DNA of 64,000 nt from Paragyromitra xinjiangensis (Eukaryota > Ascomycota > Pezizomycetes > Pezizales > Discinaceae): assembly GCA_038503065.1 (NCBI GenBank), contig JBCAMK010000001.1, positions 1,674,001-1,738,000 of the forward strand, in the 5' to 3' direction. Below the pieces are notes generated by a model, which had not been told where the DNA came from, searched no databases, and saw only the letters and a list, made by a program, of their open reading frames with translations. Of this stretch, positions 1-11,677 are shown one piece after another; positions within the stretch are counted from its first letter, which is position 1; every line of letters begins with the position of its first letter. Made by a program: the position numbers and the translations under genes.

Positions 1-1350
1 TCCGAATCCTGCTGAATTGACTGCTGAATTGACTCCCGAATTGACTCCGAATCTACTGCTGAATAGGCTGCTGAATAGACTCCTGAATAGACTCCGAATC
101 GGCTGTTTCCGAGCCTCTGAATCCACTGCTGAATCCACTGCTGAATTGACTCCTGAATAGACTCCGAATCGGCTGTTTCTAAGCCTCTGAATCCTGCTGA
201 ATTGACTGCTGAATTGACTCCGAATACTGCCGAATTGACTGCTGAATTGACTCCTGAATAGACTCCGAATCGGCTGTTTCTAAGCCTCCAAATCCACTGC
301 CGAATAGACTCCTGAATTGACTCCGAATCGGCTGTTTCTGAGCCTCCGAATCCTGCCGAATTGACTGCCAAATTGACTCCTGAATAGACTCCGAATCGGC
401 TGTTTCCGAGCCTCTGAATCCACTGCTGAATCCACTGCTGAATTGACTCCTGAATAGCCTCCGAATCGGCTGTTTCCAAGCCTCTGAATCCCATGCTTTC
501 CTGCCTCCGAATAGGCTGTTTCCGAGCCTCTGAATCCACTGCTGAATTGACTCCTGAATTGACTCCGAATCGGGTGTTTCTGAGCCCCCGAATCCACTGC
601 TGAATTGACTCCTGAATAGGCTCCGAATTGACTCCCGAATAGACTCCGAATTGACTCCCGAATAGACTCTGGAATTGACTGCTGAATTGACTGCCGAATA
701 GACTCCTGAATCGACTCCGAATCGGCTGTTTCTGAGCCTCCGAATCCTGCTGAATTGACTGCTGAATAGACTCCTGAATCGGCTGTTTCTGAGCCTCCGA
801 ATCCACTGCTGAATAGACTCCTGAATAGACTCCGAATTGACTGCTGAATTGACTGCTGAATAGACTCCTGAATAGACTCCGAATCGGCTGTTTCTGAGCC
901 TCCGAATCCACTGCCGAATAGACTCCTGAATAGACTCCGAATCGGCTGTTTCTAAGCCTCCAAATCCACTGCCGAATAGACTCCTGAATTGACTCCGAAT
1001 CGGCTGTTTCTGAGCCTCCGAATCCTGCCGAATTGACTGCCAAATTGACTCCTGAATAGACTCCGAATCGGCTGTTTCTGAGCCTCCGAATCCTGCTGAA
1101 TTGACTGCTGAATTGACTCCTGAATAGACTCCGAATCGGCTGTTTCTAAGCCTCTGAATCCTGCTGAATTGACTGCTGAATTGACTCCGAATACTGCCGA
1201 ATTGACTGCTGAATTGACTCCTGAATAGACTCCGAATCGGCTGTTTCTAAGCCTCTGAATCCCGTGCTTTCCTGCCTCCGAATCGGCTGTTTCTGAGCCT
1301 CCGAATCCACGGCTGAATTGGCTGTTTGCCTGCCTCCGAATCGACTCCAC
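1..1350. repeat. Degenerate tandem array of about 15-bp units
   Basis: The stretch consists of short units alternating between CTGAATTGACTG, CCTGAATAGACTC, CGAATCGGCTGTTT and CTGAGCCTCCGAATC, assembled into longer higher-order blocks. Most units are 15 bp, so the minus strand stays open over long distances and gives spurious repetitive ORFs rich in Ser, Gln, Arg and Phe. There is no sign of a real gene. The array continues past the left edge of the window. It sits inside a TIR element whose right end is at 1748. Confidence 0.9.
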
Positions 1351-1748
1351 GGCAAGCTCAGCAGCAGGCTCGGAATAGGAGGAGTAGGATGCAGTAGGGC
1401 AGGCAGGAGGATGCGGGGGCTCGTTCGATGTATAGAGATCCTTTAGATAGTCAATAATAATATTCACAATATTCTCCAAAACTTGAGTGACAGCGTGACA
1501 TCAGTGAATTGAGAAGGGTGACAGGTGTAACTTATGCTTCTCCACAGCTCTCCATGGCACGCTGGGAGCGCCTATATCGATCTCCTAGAGTCTCCTGGAG
1601 TGCCTGCTGCTCCTCCGTGTGCCTCCCTAAGGAGGTTGGTCGCGAATCGCTCCTCCAGGTAGGCACATATTCTCCACGGGTCTCCCAAGCCTCCTGGCGA
1701 TCCCGAGCCTCCTGGAGCTCAGGGAGAAAATAATTCATTTTGCTGATG
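1..1748. mobile_element. Array-bearing TIR element, copy 1 (right part only)
   Basis: The right end, TTTTGCTGATG at 1738-1748, matches the right ends of the two complete copies at 5262-7062 and 9987-11677. Directly after it, gypsy reverse transcriptase sequence resumes in the middle of the domain (GVVVYIDDILIYS), so the element was inserted into the RT gene. Between the tandem array and the end, 1360-1740 holds non-repetitive sequence and then a stretch dominated by CTCCTGGAG-like words, with no coding signal. The left end lies outside the window, so the 2-bp target duplication cannot be tested here. Confidence 0.7.
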
Positions 1749-4335
1749 GACCAGGGTGTCGTTGTTTACATCGATGATATCCTCATTTACTCTAGCTCCC
1801 AGGAGGAACATGAGGTCCTGGTAACCAAAGTCTTGCAGCGGTTGCAAGATGAGGGACTAGCCGTAGCCATAAACAAGAGTATCTTTCATACCAAGGAAGT
1901 TGAATTCTTGGGCTACATTATCTCAGACAAAGGTGTGGCCATGTCGTTGGCAAAGGTTGAATCAATCCTATCGTGGGAAACCCCGAAGAGCGTTCGCGAC
2001 GTACAAGTTTTTATCGGTTTTGCCAATTTCTACCGACGTTTCATCGAAAACTTCTCGCAAGTCGCCAGTCCCCTGACCTCGCTCACCAAAGGCGACCCCA
2101 AACAATTCCACTGGGGAGATAAACAAGCGATCGCCTTCGAATACCTTAAAGTAGCCTTCACGACCGCCCCCATCCTTTGCCATTTTGCGCCGGAACGCCA
2201 GACTGTCGTTGAAACCGACGCACTCGATTATGCCTTGGCTGCGTCCTCTCCCAAATTATCGATAAAAAGCTACACCCTGTGGCTTTCCACTCCCGAAAAT
2301 TCAATAAAGCCGAATTGAATTATGAAGTACACGACAACGAGTTACTACGAATAGTGACCGCCTTTAAAGAATGGCGACATTACCTCGAGGAAGTAAACTT
2401 CAGGCCATTGTCTACACTGACCACAAGAATCTCGAGTACTTTATGAAGGAAACCCGAATTCTCAATCGTCGACAGGCCAGATGGGCGGAATATTTGTCGT
2501 CATTCGACTTTAAAATAATTTATCGACCAGGAACGTCAGGAGGAAAGCCCGATGCACTGTCTAGGCGTCCGGAGTATCGCCCTAAGGAGGGGGATACAAC
2601 ACAGCCTGTTGAAGCTATGTTCCGCACCGGCCAGCTCGATATGACTGGCCGCCCGAGTAAGTCAATTGTCGTATCCTTAATTCATAGAGACGATGATGAC
2701 CCAGGTGTAAATTATGAAAACGGTAAACGAACAAGCTATTCGGAGCTGGCCTCCAATGGCAACCACCACCACTATAATTCTAATCCTAATACACCTCGTG
2801 AGGAGCTACTCATTTCTACAGCCTCCCTCACTGCGCTTCAGGTTCTAAAATTCGACACGGATTTCCTGGAGCAAGTTAGTTTGCAAGTAGAGTTGGATGA
2901 AGGATACAAGGAAGTCCTTCGATCGGTGACGCAAGGCAGCACAGACAAGAAATTCCAACATTACACAGTGAAGGATGGACTCCTCTTTTGGAAAAACAGG
3001 TTGACGGTACCAGACAATGAAGAATTAAAAACGTTGATCCTAGAGAACGAACACGACTCGAAAGTCGCTGGGCACTTCGGCATAGACAAAACAATAGAGC
3101 TAGTCCAGAGAAACTTTTACTGGCCCCGAATGACCGCCTGGATAACGGATTATGTCCGTTCATGCGACCCGTGTCAACATAATAAATCAGTTCGTCACAA
3201 GAAGTATGGTCTCCTGCAGCCGCTGGAGACCCCGTACGCCCCATGGGTGTCGATATCAACCGATTTCATTGTCCAGTTACCTGAGTCCCGAGGATATACC
3301 CAGATCTGTGTAGTGGTCGACCGGTTCACCAAGATGGCACATTTCATCCCATTAGAAGAAAGAGCAACGGCAAGTGACGTGGCGAAGGCGTTTGTGGATA
3401 AAGTATGGAAGCTGCATGGACTGCCGAAGGAGATAGTTTCTGATCGAGACGCAAAATTTACTGGCGAATTCTGGACCTCACTATGCAAACTTTTAGAGAT
3501 CAAGTCCAGCAAATCATCGCCCTCCCACCCCAGACTGATGGACAAACCGAACGAGTCAACCAAGTACTCGAAGCCTCACCTAAGAAATTTTGTTAATTAC
3601 GATCGGTGACGACTGGTATGACCTTTTACCTTTGGCGGAGTTCGCGTACAACAATGCAGAAGCCTCTGCAACTGGCATCAGTCCTTTCTTTGCAAACCAC
3701 GGATTCCATCCACGAACCACCTTCACAGTAGACAGGGAAGTCAAGAACCCTGCATCTAAACTTTACGCCCACTGGCTTCAAACAGTTAATGATTTCGCAA
3801 CTTCCTCCCTCAAAGCAACTCGAGCAACCATGAACAAATACTTCGATAAAAAGCGACAAGAAGAACCTTCATTCAAGGTCGGCGATCTAGTAATGCTGGA
3901 CGCACGTAACATCAAAACCAAGCGTCCAACTCGGAAACTAGCACCAAAATCCTATGGCCCCTTTCCCATTACCCGTGTCGGAACCAGAGCATGCACCCTT
4001 GATCTTGGAGGACGGTGGAAAATATTCCCCCCCTTCCATGTAACTCTATTAGAAACTTATCGACACAGCATACGGGCCGGTCGAAATCAAGACAGACCAC
4101 CGCCAGACGATATCGAAGGACAACTCGAGTATGAGGTGGAATATATAGTCGAGAAGCGAAAAACGACCTACTGGAAGTGGCCGCCGCCGTGGCTTTAGGA
4201 TGTTCTACCTTGTCAAATGGGTGGGATATTCGGATGATGAAAACTGCTTGGGAACCGGAGACGAATTGGGGAATGCCGCAGAAGCTGTTGTGGATTTTCA
4301 TAGACTCTACCCCCAACAGCCTAAGCCCATGTTCT
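1749..4335 (+). pseudogene. Gypsy pol remnant: RT, RNase H, integrase, chromodomain
   Basis: RT starts at the catalytic YIDDILIYS motif (about 1762-1790) and runs through FANFYRRFI and HFAPER. RNase H follows in a shifted frame near 2248, and the frame shifts again near 2400 ([10 protein letters not shown]). Integrase shows the H-H-C-C zinc finger (HDSKVAGHFG ... CDPCQHNKS, about 3048-3190) and the DDE core: Asp in STDFIVQLP, Asp in VSDRDAKFTG, and Glu in a segment that is again out of frame near 3530. The final open segment (3590-4198) ends in the integrase C-terminus and the start of a chromodomain. The rest of the chromodomain (FYLVKWVGYSDDEN) lies in another frame at 4200-4335. At least four frameshifts make this non-functional. 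Confidence 0.9.
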
Positions 4336-4537
4336 GTTTGCAAATTTATTTTCTTTGCGTTTTTGAGGTTGTATTTTTCTACTGAACGTCCTTAGATGCG
4401 GGGAAACTTTTACCACTGTGGCCAAGCAAACGCAGTGGATTTTATGTACCCAAGACGCTAAGGGACTCGCTGTATCACAGATTCATTTGTATTTTTTCAT
4501 ACTGTTATTCGGGACGACTAACCTAGGAGGGGGATAC

Positions 4538-5210
4538 TGTTATACCTATGGCTATAGGCGTGCAGTGGTCTCCCTGTTACCCTACCTACGTAGGGAGTTA
4601 CCCTACCTTCCATTTAGTCACCTTCCTGTCTCCTGCCCGCGCTACGGGGCTCCAAACACCAGCTGTCGCAACAAAACGATATCGTGTAACCACCTACTCA
4701 ATCGGGCGAACGCAACCATCACAACCGTATCATCGCCACGGCGATCCGAAGATTACTGAACGAGGGGTAAGCGTCGGAAGTTGGAGATATCGGCTTCGCC
4801 GATAGGATGTCGGATAAATGGATAAGCGAGTTAGTTCAATTTGTAATAGTAGATAGTTTAGTCCGTCGACCCAAGCTACAAAGAACACACAGTAGTAAAG
4901 AGGACGGGATATAAATACTCTTGCATTGGACGTCAATTCTGAGTCGATCATCATCGAGGAAGAACGAGCCTTATCAATATTATTTTGTTACCAACATACT
5001 TTGTTCCGTGATAAATTCTCCATCGTATCAAGTTGTTTAGCATAGCTTCGCGCTTCAACACTCGTGTCCTTCCTATTGAGAAAGTTCTTTCAACGGAACA
5101 GCCCCGACCCTTATCTCGCTTAAACTATCGTTGCCTTTGTGCGGTTCATAAGAAGTTGTCAGGACGTGCGCTCGGGTATTGTGCTACGGATAGTAGCCGG
5201 TCGAGTTACA
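4538..5210 (+). repeat. Gypsy 3' LTR
   Basis: The sequence begins TGTTATACC immediately after a polypurine tract and ends GAGTTACA, giving the TG...CA ends typical of LTRs. A TATA box (TATAAATA, about 4910-4917) lies in the middle, as expected for an LTR promoter. The 673-bp length suits a gypsy LTR. No second LTR is in the window, so the 3' boundary rests on the TG...CA rule and on the resumption of a copia Gag-like reading frame at 5211. Confidence 0.65.
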
Positions 5211-5261
5211 GAGTCTAGAGAGCTATCTAAAGCTTCGCTTAGAATTCAGTAGTGGTGCGAA

Positions 5262-7062
5262 CATCAGCAAAAAAAAAATTGCGCCCAATAGGTACATATT
5301 CCGCCCGACCGCCTGCTGCGCCCGGGCGACACTAGCTGCCCACTGCGCTTTCCCCAGGCGCCGCTTGCTGCCAGCAGCGCTTCCGGGCGACCTCCTACCA
5401 TCCGGCAGCGCTGGGCGGCAGCTTGAGTACTTAGCATTTTTCGATCGAATTTTTCTAAGTCCCTGAGAACTCGGGACTTAGCAGAATTCACTTCACTCGC
5501 CTCCCTGGCACTTAGCGATTTTCAAAAAATCTGGAGGTCGCTTAGTCATCACTTTGTAGTCGCCAAGTCGTCGCCAAGTCGTCGCCAAAGCAACGCCTAG
5601 TAAGACAGCAATCTCCACCTCCCCCTATTCCTTCCCGTCTCTCCTCCCCCTATTCACTCCCACCCATTCCCCACCTCGCTGTACCATAGTACTTTGTTGA
5701 CATCGTGACTTTTAGGCCCGAAGTACTAAGCTCTGCTTGCAAAGAACCTCCCAAGTAACGTCTTGATTCCGTTTATTTGACTCCCGCTGATCTGCCTCCT
5801 AGACTCGCTTTGATCCGCTGCTTCAGCTTCCTCTGCCTCCGCTGGCTGCCTGCTTCGCTGCTTCGCTGCTTCCGCCTGCCAAGCTCAGGAGGCGGCTCAA
5901 TTGGCTGATCGATCCGCTGCCTGAGCTTCCGCTGCCTCAGTCAATTGATCGATTCGCTGCAGCAGCCTCCGCAGCCTCCGCCATATGGTCGATCCGCTGC
6001 CTGAGCCTGAGCCTGAGCCTGCGCCAATAGGTCGATTCGCTGCCTGAGCTTCCGCCGCCTCCTGGAGGTCGTCGATCTGCTGCCTGAGCTTCCTCCGCCT
6101 CCGCCACATGGTCGATTCGCTGCCTGAGCTTCCGCTGCCTCAGTCAATTGATCGATTCGCTGCAGCAGCCTCCGCTGCCTCCGCCATATGGTCGATTCGC
6201 TGCCTGAGCTTCCGCCGCCTCCTGGAGGTCGTCAATCTGCTGCCTGAGCTTCCTCCGCCTCCGCCATATAGTCGATTCGCTTCCTGAGCTTCCGCTGCCT
6301 GCGCCACATGGTCGATTTGCTGCAGCCGCCTCCGCTGCCTGCGCCAATAAGTCAATTCGCTGCCTGAGCTTCCGCCGCCTCAGTCAATTGATCGATTCGC
6401 TGCAGCAGCCTCCGCAGCCTCCGCCATATGGTCGATTCGCTGCCTGAGCCTGAGCCTGAGCCTGAGCCTGCGCCTCCGCCACATGGTCGATTCGCTGCCT
6501 GAGCTTCCGCTGCCTGCGCCATATGGTCAATTCGCTGCTTGAGCCTGAGCCTGCGCCTGAGCCTGCGCCTGAGCCTGCGCCTGAGCCTGCGCCTGAGCCT
6601 GCGCCTGAGCCTGCGCCTGCGCCTGCGCCAATAGGTCAATTCGCCTCCTGCCTCTGGCAGGTCGTCGACTCGCTGCTGCAGCTTCCACAGGTTACTGCGA
6701 CCTCGATATTTGTACATAGATATATAGATAGATACATAGAATAAAGCAATTGTCAATGATATTGGTTCCATACAAGTGATTCCCGAATATTCCGGGCCCT
6801 ATACAAGCATACTGTGCAAATCCATTCTACAGGGCGAACTGCTGCCAAAATTCTGCGGCAGCGAGGGACCACCCACGCCCAGAAGCAGCCCACTACACCA
6901 CTTGCTACAGGAGGAAACGACCTCCTCCAGGCGGTCAAAGGCCTAGAACCCATGCCTCCCGGGCGCGCCGAGGTGCTGCAGCAACCTAACAGAAGGGTAA
7001 CATTCCGCCCGACCGCCCCGACCTCCAGGCGGCCGGGGCGGCTTTATCAATTTTTGCTGATG
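5262..7062. mobile_element. Array-bearing TIR element, copy 2 (complete)
   Basis: The left end is CATCAGCAAAAAAAA and the right end is ATTTTTGCTGATG, so the termini are inverted repeats of about 11-15 bp. The flanks are AA on both sides (5260-5261 and 7063-7064), a 2-bp target duplication. Excising the element restores the copia Gag frame. The interior is 1801 bp of mostly GC-rich sequence with no convincing gene. It has a left part with CACTTAGCGATTTTCAAAA and CCCCCTATTC words, a central 40-bp tandem array, a TAGATAGATAC-like tract, and a right part of CGCCCGACCGCC-like words. The layout matches the copy at 9987-11677. Confidence 0.8.
5810..6655. repeat. 40-bp tandem array inside copy 2
   Basis: Repeated units follow GGTCGATTCGCTGCCTGAGC, TTCCGCTGCCTGCGCCATAT or close variants, with a modal period of 40 bp. 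From about 6536 to 6630 the unit collapses to a 12-bp GAGCCTGCGCCT repeat. Because 40 is not a multiple of 3 and the unit lacks stops on the minus strand, all three minus frames stay open. These yield repetitive Ala/Glu/Arg/Gly ORFs that should not be called as genes. The same unit forms the array at 10,560-11,330. Confidence 0.85.
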
Positions 7063-9986
7063 AAGTACCGGTCTTACAGTTCATCAGGTAGTCGGACTAC
7101 TTGTTGGTACTGTGGAGGAATTGGACACAGGGAAAGAGAGTGCCGCACAAAAGCAAGAGGAGAAAGAGCAAGAAGAGGGGACAGACGAGGAGGACAACCA
7201 GATTTCAGACCAAACAGCCGGCCCCAAGACGAGATATCAGCTGGAGCAGCTTTCACTATTGTACAAGCTTTAGTTGCCTATGAAAATCCTTACGCCTTGA
7301 CTATAAGTCAACAACAAAAACGAAACCAGTGGATTGTGGACTCAGGTGCATCTCATCACATTTGTTCTGATCGGAAATCATTCATCTCCTTCATACAACT
7401 TCATACTCCAATCATGATTCATCTTGGTGACAATTCTACCATTCCTGCAATCGGCACCGGTACCATTCGACTCTTTCTCACCAATTCTTATCATTATATC
7501 ACTGTTTCAAATGTCTTGTTTGCTCCACGATGCCATTTATCACTTTTGTCTGTCAGTAGACTCTCACAGGAGTTCAACATTCGTTTTTCGCAAGGGAACT
7601 GCTTCATTTCTTGAACTGGTCAACCAATGGAAGTTATTCTTGCACAAGTTAACAATGGCCTATATTGCTTTGCCGGTCAACCTATTTGCTCCTCTTTACC
7701 CCTTGTACGACTAAACACTGTCAATACTGCCCCTATCGAGTTATGGCATCAACGCTTTGGTCATCTTGGTCTCAATGCCATTAAGTCTGTCGTTGGAAAT
7801 GCGATTAGTGGAAATCATCAGATGGAGATGTGCTCAGTATGCATTAAAGCAAAACATCAACGGAAGATTATTCGACAACCTGCTACCCGTGCAACTCAAC
7901 CCTTTGAGCTTATTCATTCTGATCTTTGTAGACCCTTACCTATTGCTTCTGTCTCTGGTGCTCGGTATTTTATCCTTTATATTGACGACCACTCTCGACG
8001 AACTTGGGGCTGCTACCTTCGTACCAAAGAAGCATTGGAAATCACATCTCATTTCCAAGACTTTGTGCAATTTGCTCAAAAGCAATACCCTCAATGGCCT
8101 ATTACTCGATTTCGATGTGATAATGGAAAGGGAGAATACGACAATCGCCTCTTCCGTGGTATATTACGAGCTTCGGGCATCTCATTTGAACCATCACCAC
8201 CATATACACAACACAAGAATGGAGTCAGTGAACGGATGATTAGAACTATTGTTACTAAAGCTCGAGCTATGTTGATTGATTCTCAACTACCACCCGAGTT
8301 ATGGGCAGAAGCTGTTGAAACAGCTATATACCTCCATTCACGCTCACCTTCTCGAGCAATTGAAAACAAGACACCATACGAAATATTCCATCAAAAAACA
8401 CCACCAGTCACACATCTCCGCCGATTTGGCTGTCAAGCCAACCGATTAATTCCCAAAGAGCAACGCAACGACAAAAAGTTTGGTCCACGTTCTCGAGAGT
8501 GTGTTATGATTGGCTATGTTCATAACACAACCAAGATTTGGAAGTTGTGGGATCCTGTCTTTCGCAAAATGATTCAGTCATCTGATGTCATTTTTAACGA
8601 AAACATCGTCATGGGACAATTCAATGGGCCAGAAGAAGCACTGAAGGTGCTACTACCAGAAGAAGTAGTTGAAGTTGATGAAATGAATCCAGACTCGTCA
8701 GCTAGTGGGGTGAGCCCTGTTATTAGTAGAGAACAGGACGAGGCGACTAGTCAAGCTAGCACCGACAAGGAGGAGGAAACTCACGAAATGGAGGAGGTTT
8801 TTGTCGATACTAGCCTTCTGACCAACAGTACACCCAGTGAGTCCAATCAGGCTACAATAACCACTGATGCCCAATCACGCCCTCCTTGTTCAAACCCAAA
8901 AGAGAAAGCCGCCGTTCAAACCCTGTCATCAAAAACCGCTACAAGAAGATCAACCCGCAATAAATGTCCTGTACTTGCTATGAGTACTACAGCAGAAATT
9001 GGTACAGATCCCACCACATATACGGAAGCAGTACAACACGAGTCCTGGAAACAAGCGATGCGGGAAGAGTATGAATCTCTACATACTAATAAAACTTGGG
9101 ACTTCTATGATTTGGAGAAGGTACCGGCTGGCAAGAAAGTGATTGGATGCAAATGGGTTTATAAGACAAAAGTTAAACCCGACAACAGTGTCAGGTATAA
9201 GGCACGCTTAGTGATAAAAGGTTATGAACAAGTTGAAGGACTTGACTTTGGTGAAACATTCGCACCTGTTGCAAAGCTTACAACCTTTCGCATGATATTG
9301 GCACTTGCTACCCATTATCAATGGTTTATTGATCAGATGGATGTTGTCACAGCATTTCTCAATCCCGAGATTGATGAGGAGGTTTATATGGAAGTTCCCG
9401 AAGGCCTTGACTGGCTGTATCCTAATATTGTTAAAACGGCTGACTATACTGGTACCAGAGTTACTGTCTGCCGTTTAAGAAAAGCACTTTATGGTTTAAA
9501 GCAAGCTCCACGCTTGTGGTTTCAAGACATTGATACCTACCTCAAATCCATCGGCTTCATTCAATCTACGGCGGACCCAAATCTTTATATCTCTACCAAG
9601 GGTGGTGTTTTTATCCTTCTTTATGTAGATGATATTTTGATAGTCAGCAAATATCGTGATCGAATGAACAGCATCAAACGTCATTTACACGAACAGTACC
9701 AAATGACCGACCTGGGCGCCATACAGCAGTTTCTTGGACTTGAAATAGCTCGTGACATTGGTAACGGAACCATATCACTTTCCCAAACACGATTTATCAA
9801 CACCATCCTTCATCGCTTTGAAATGAGCAACTGTCATGGAGTCTCTACACCCATGGAACATGGTCTTCGATTGACTAAAGCTTCAAGTAATTCGGACACG
9901 ATACAGCCACGCGAATATCAAGCTCTCATTGGTAGTTTGATGTATTTGATGCTCGGAAGCAGGCCAGATCTAGCATTTACAGTCTC

Positions 9987-11677
9987 CATCAGTAAAAAAA
10001 AAAAGGCGTCCTGAAGGGTAACATTGTATAATGGCATTTTGACCCTCTTGAAGACGGGGATTGCCTCTCGAACCCTTCCTGACGGCCTGCCTACGCCCGT
10101 GCTGCATCTAGACGTGCTTTGACTAACTCTTACCGCCTGCCAACGCCCAAGCGCCTCTCCAGACCGACCTGTGCGTGTCCGACACCCTCCCGATGCGTGC
10201 AGCTGCCGGAACTTTTTTTTTATTTCGCTAAGTCAAAACCCTGACCCTAGGCACTTAGCGATTTTCAAAATCTTCAAGCTTCGCTTAGGTGTCGCCTAAG
10301 CAACGCCTACTAAGACGCCTACCCCTATTCCTTCCCACATGCTTCCCCCTATTCCCCCCTACCCATTCTCAACCTCGCTGTACCGCTGACATCGTGACAT
10401 TTAGGTTCGAAGTAACGAGCTCTGCTTGCAAAGAACCTCCTAGGTAACGTCTTGCTTCCGTTTATTTGACTCCCGCTGATATGCCTCCCAGACTCGGTTC
10501 GATTCACCCTGCCTGCCTGCCTGCCTGCCTGCCTCGCTGCTTCCGCCTAAGCGAGCTCAGGAGGCAGCTAAATTCGCTGCCTGCGCTGCCTGCGCCTGCG
10601 CCATATGGTCGATTCGCTGCCTGCGCTTCCGCCGCTTCCTCCGCTTCCGCCATATGGTCAATTCGCTGCCTGAGCTTCTGCTGCCTGCGCCAATAGGTCG
10701 ATTTGCTGCTGCAGCTTCCGCTGCTTCCGCCATATGGTCAATTCGCTGCCTGAGCTTCCGCTGCCTGCGCCAATAGGTCGATTCGCTACCTGAGCTTCCG
10801 CTGCCTGCGCCATATGGTCGATTCGCTGCCTGCGCTTCCGCCGCTTCCTCCGCTTCCGCCATATGGTCAATTCGCTGCCTGAGCTTCCGCTGCCTGCGCC
10901 AATAGGTCGATTTGCTGCTGCAGCTTCCGCTGCCTGCGCCATATGGTCGATTCGCTGCTGCTGCTTCCGCTGCCTGCGCCATATGGTCGATTCGCTGCCT
11001 GCGCTTCCTCCGCTTCCTCCGCTTCCGCCATATGGTCGATTCGCTGCAGCTTCCGCTGCCTGCGCCAATAGGTCGATTCGCTGCCTGAGCTTCCTGCGCC
11101 TGCGCCAATAGGTCGATTCGCTGCCTGAGCTTCCTGCGCCTGCGCCATATGGTCGATTCGCTTCCTGAGCTTCCTCCGCGTCCGCCACATGGTCGATCCG
11201 CTGCCTGAGCTTCCGCCGCCTCTGCCATATGGTCGATTTGCTGCAGCTGCCTCCGCTGCCTCCGCCATATGGTCTATTCGCTGCCGCAGCTTCCGCCGCC
11301 TGCGCTGATTGGTCAATTCGCTGCGGGTAGTAAATGTTTGTACATATATATAGATAGATCCAGAAAATAGTAGTAGATAAATCAATAGAACGAATTGAAG
11401 CCATACTAGCAAAGCGTGCAATTCCAAACCTACCAAAATGTGCTGGCCCCGCAAGAGGTTCCCCCGGACGTACAGAGGTCGACAGGCTTCGTCCAGACGA
11501 CCACAGCTCGTCCAGACGATCAGAGCCTGCAGCGCTGCCTTCCAGATGACCAGAGCTCCTACCCCATGTCTTCTGGGCGACATGTAGTTGGACCACGCTG
11601 CGTCCAGAAGGGTATGTTTCCGCCATGGCATTTTGGCGTCCAGAGGGACTTTACGGCATTTCCGTTTTTTGCTGATG
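9987..11677. mobile_element. Array-bearing TIR element, copy 3 (complete)
   Basis: The ends are CATCAGTAAAAAAAA (left) and TTTTTTGCTGATG (right). They are flanked by TC on each side (9985-9986 and 11,678-11,679), a 2-bp target duplication that restores the copia RNase H frame when removed. The interior is 1691 bp. Two stretches, about 10,240-10,500 and 11,325-11,400, are clearly related to 5500-5800 and 6700-6770 of copy 2, while the outermost few hundred bases next to each TIR are divergent. No transposase is encoded, so the element must depend on an enzyme supplied elsewhere. Confidence 0.82.
10560..11330. repeat. 40-bp tandem array inside copy 3
   Basis: The units are the same as in copy 2 (GGTCGATTCGCTGCCTGAGC, TTCCGCTGCCTGCGCCATAT). 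They are preceded at about 10,510-10,535 by a CCTG microsatellite. The minus strand is open in all three frames over nearly the whole array, producing overlapping ORFs of more than 200 codons with the cyclic pattern RIDHMAEAAEAQAANRP. This is a by-product of a stop-free 40-bp unit, not evidence for a protein. Confidence 0.85.

Larger units (their letters stand above)
1749..5210 (+). mobile_element. Ty3/gypsy chromovirus, 5'-truncated in the window
   Basis: From left to right the remnant holds the second half of reverse transcriptase, RNase H, integrase, a chromodomain, a polypurine tract (AGGAGGGGGATA, about 4525-4536) and a 3' LTR. Gag, protease and the first half of RT are absent from this window because copy 1 of the array-bearing element is inserted in the RT domain. 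The 3' LTR ends where copia Gag-like coding sequence begins (5211), so this element appears to have landed in the gag gene of the copia element. The C-terminal chromodomain places it in the chromovirus lineage common in fungi. Confidence 0.85.
5211..7614 (+). pseudogene. Copia gag-protease segment, split by an insertion
   Basis: A short Gag tract is readable from 5211 to 5261 (SLESYLKLRLEFSSGA). The frame resumes after the 1.8-kb insert at 7063 with KYRSYSSSG. A CCHC zinc knuckle follows (CWYCGGIGHREREC, about 7102-7143), which in copia Gag binds the element RNA. The aspartic protease carries WIVDSGASHHICSDRK (about 7330-7377); the DSG triad is the catalytic site. The frame ends at an in-frame TGA at 7612-7614, and the same frame continues beyond it into the integrase. 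A single CGA-to-TGA change could account for that stop. Confidence 0.8.

Noticed and set aside
280..1479. Minus-strand ORFs of 105 and 175 codons with repeated Ser/Gln/Arg/Phe patterns
   Set aside because: They follow the 15-bp array and have no independent coding evidence.
5897..6771. Repetitive minus-strand ORFs rich in Ala, Glu, Arg and Gly
   Set aside because: They are frame rotations of a stop-free 40-bp tandem unit inside a TIR element; no start context, no domain and all three frames are equally open.
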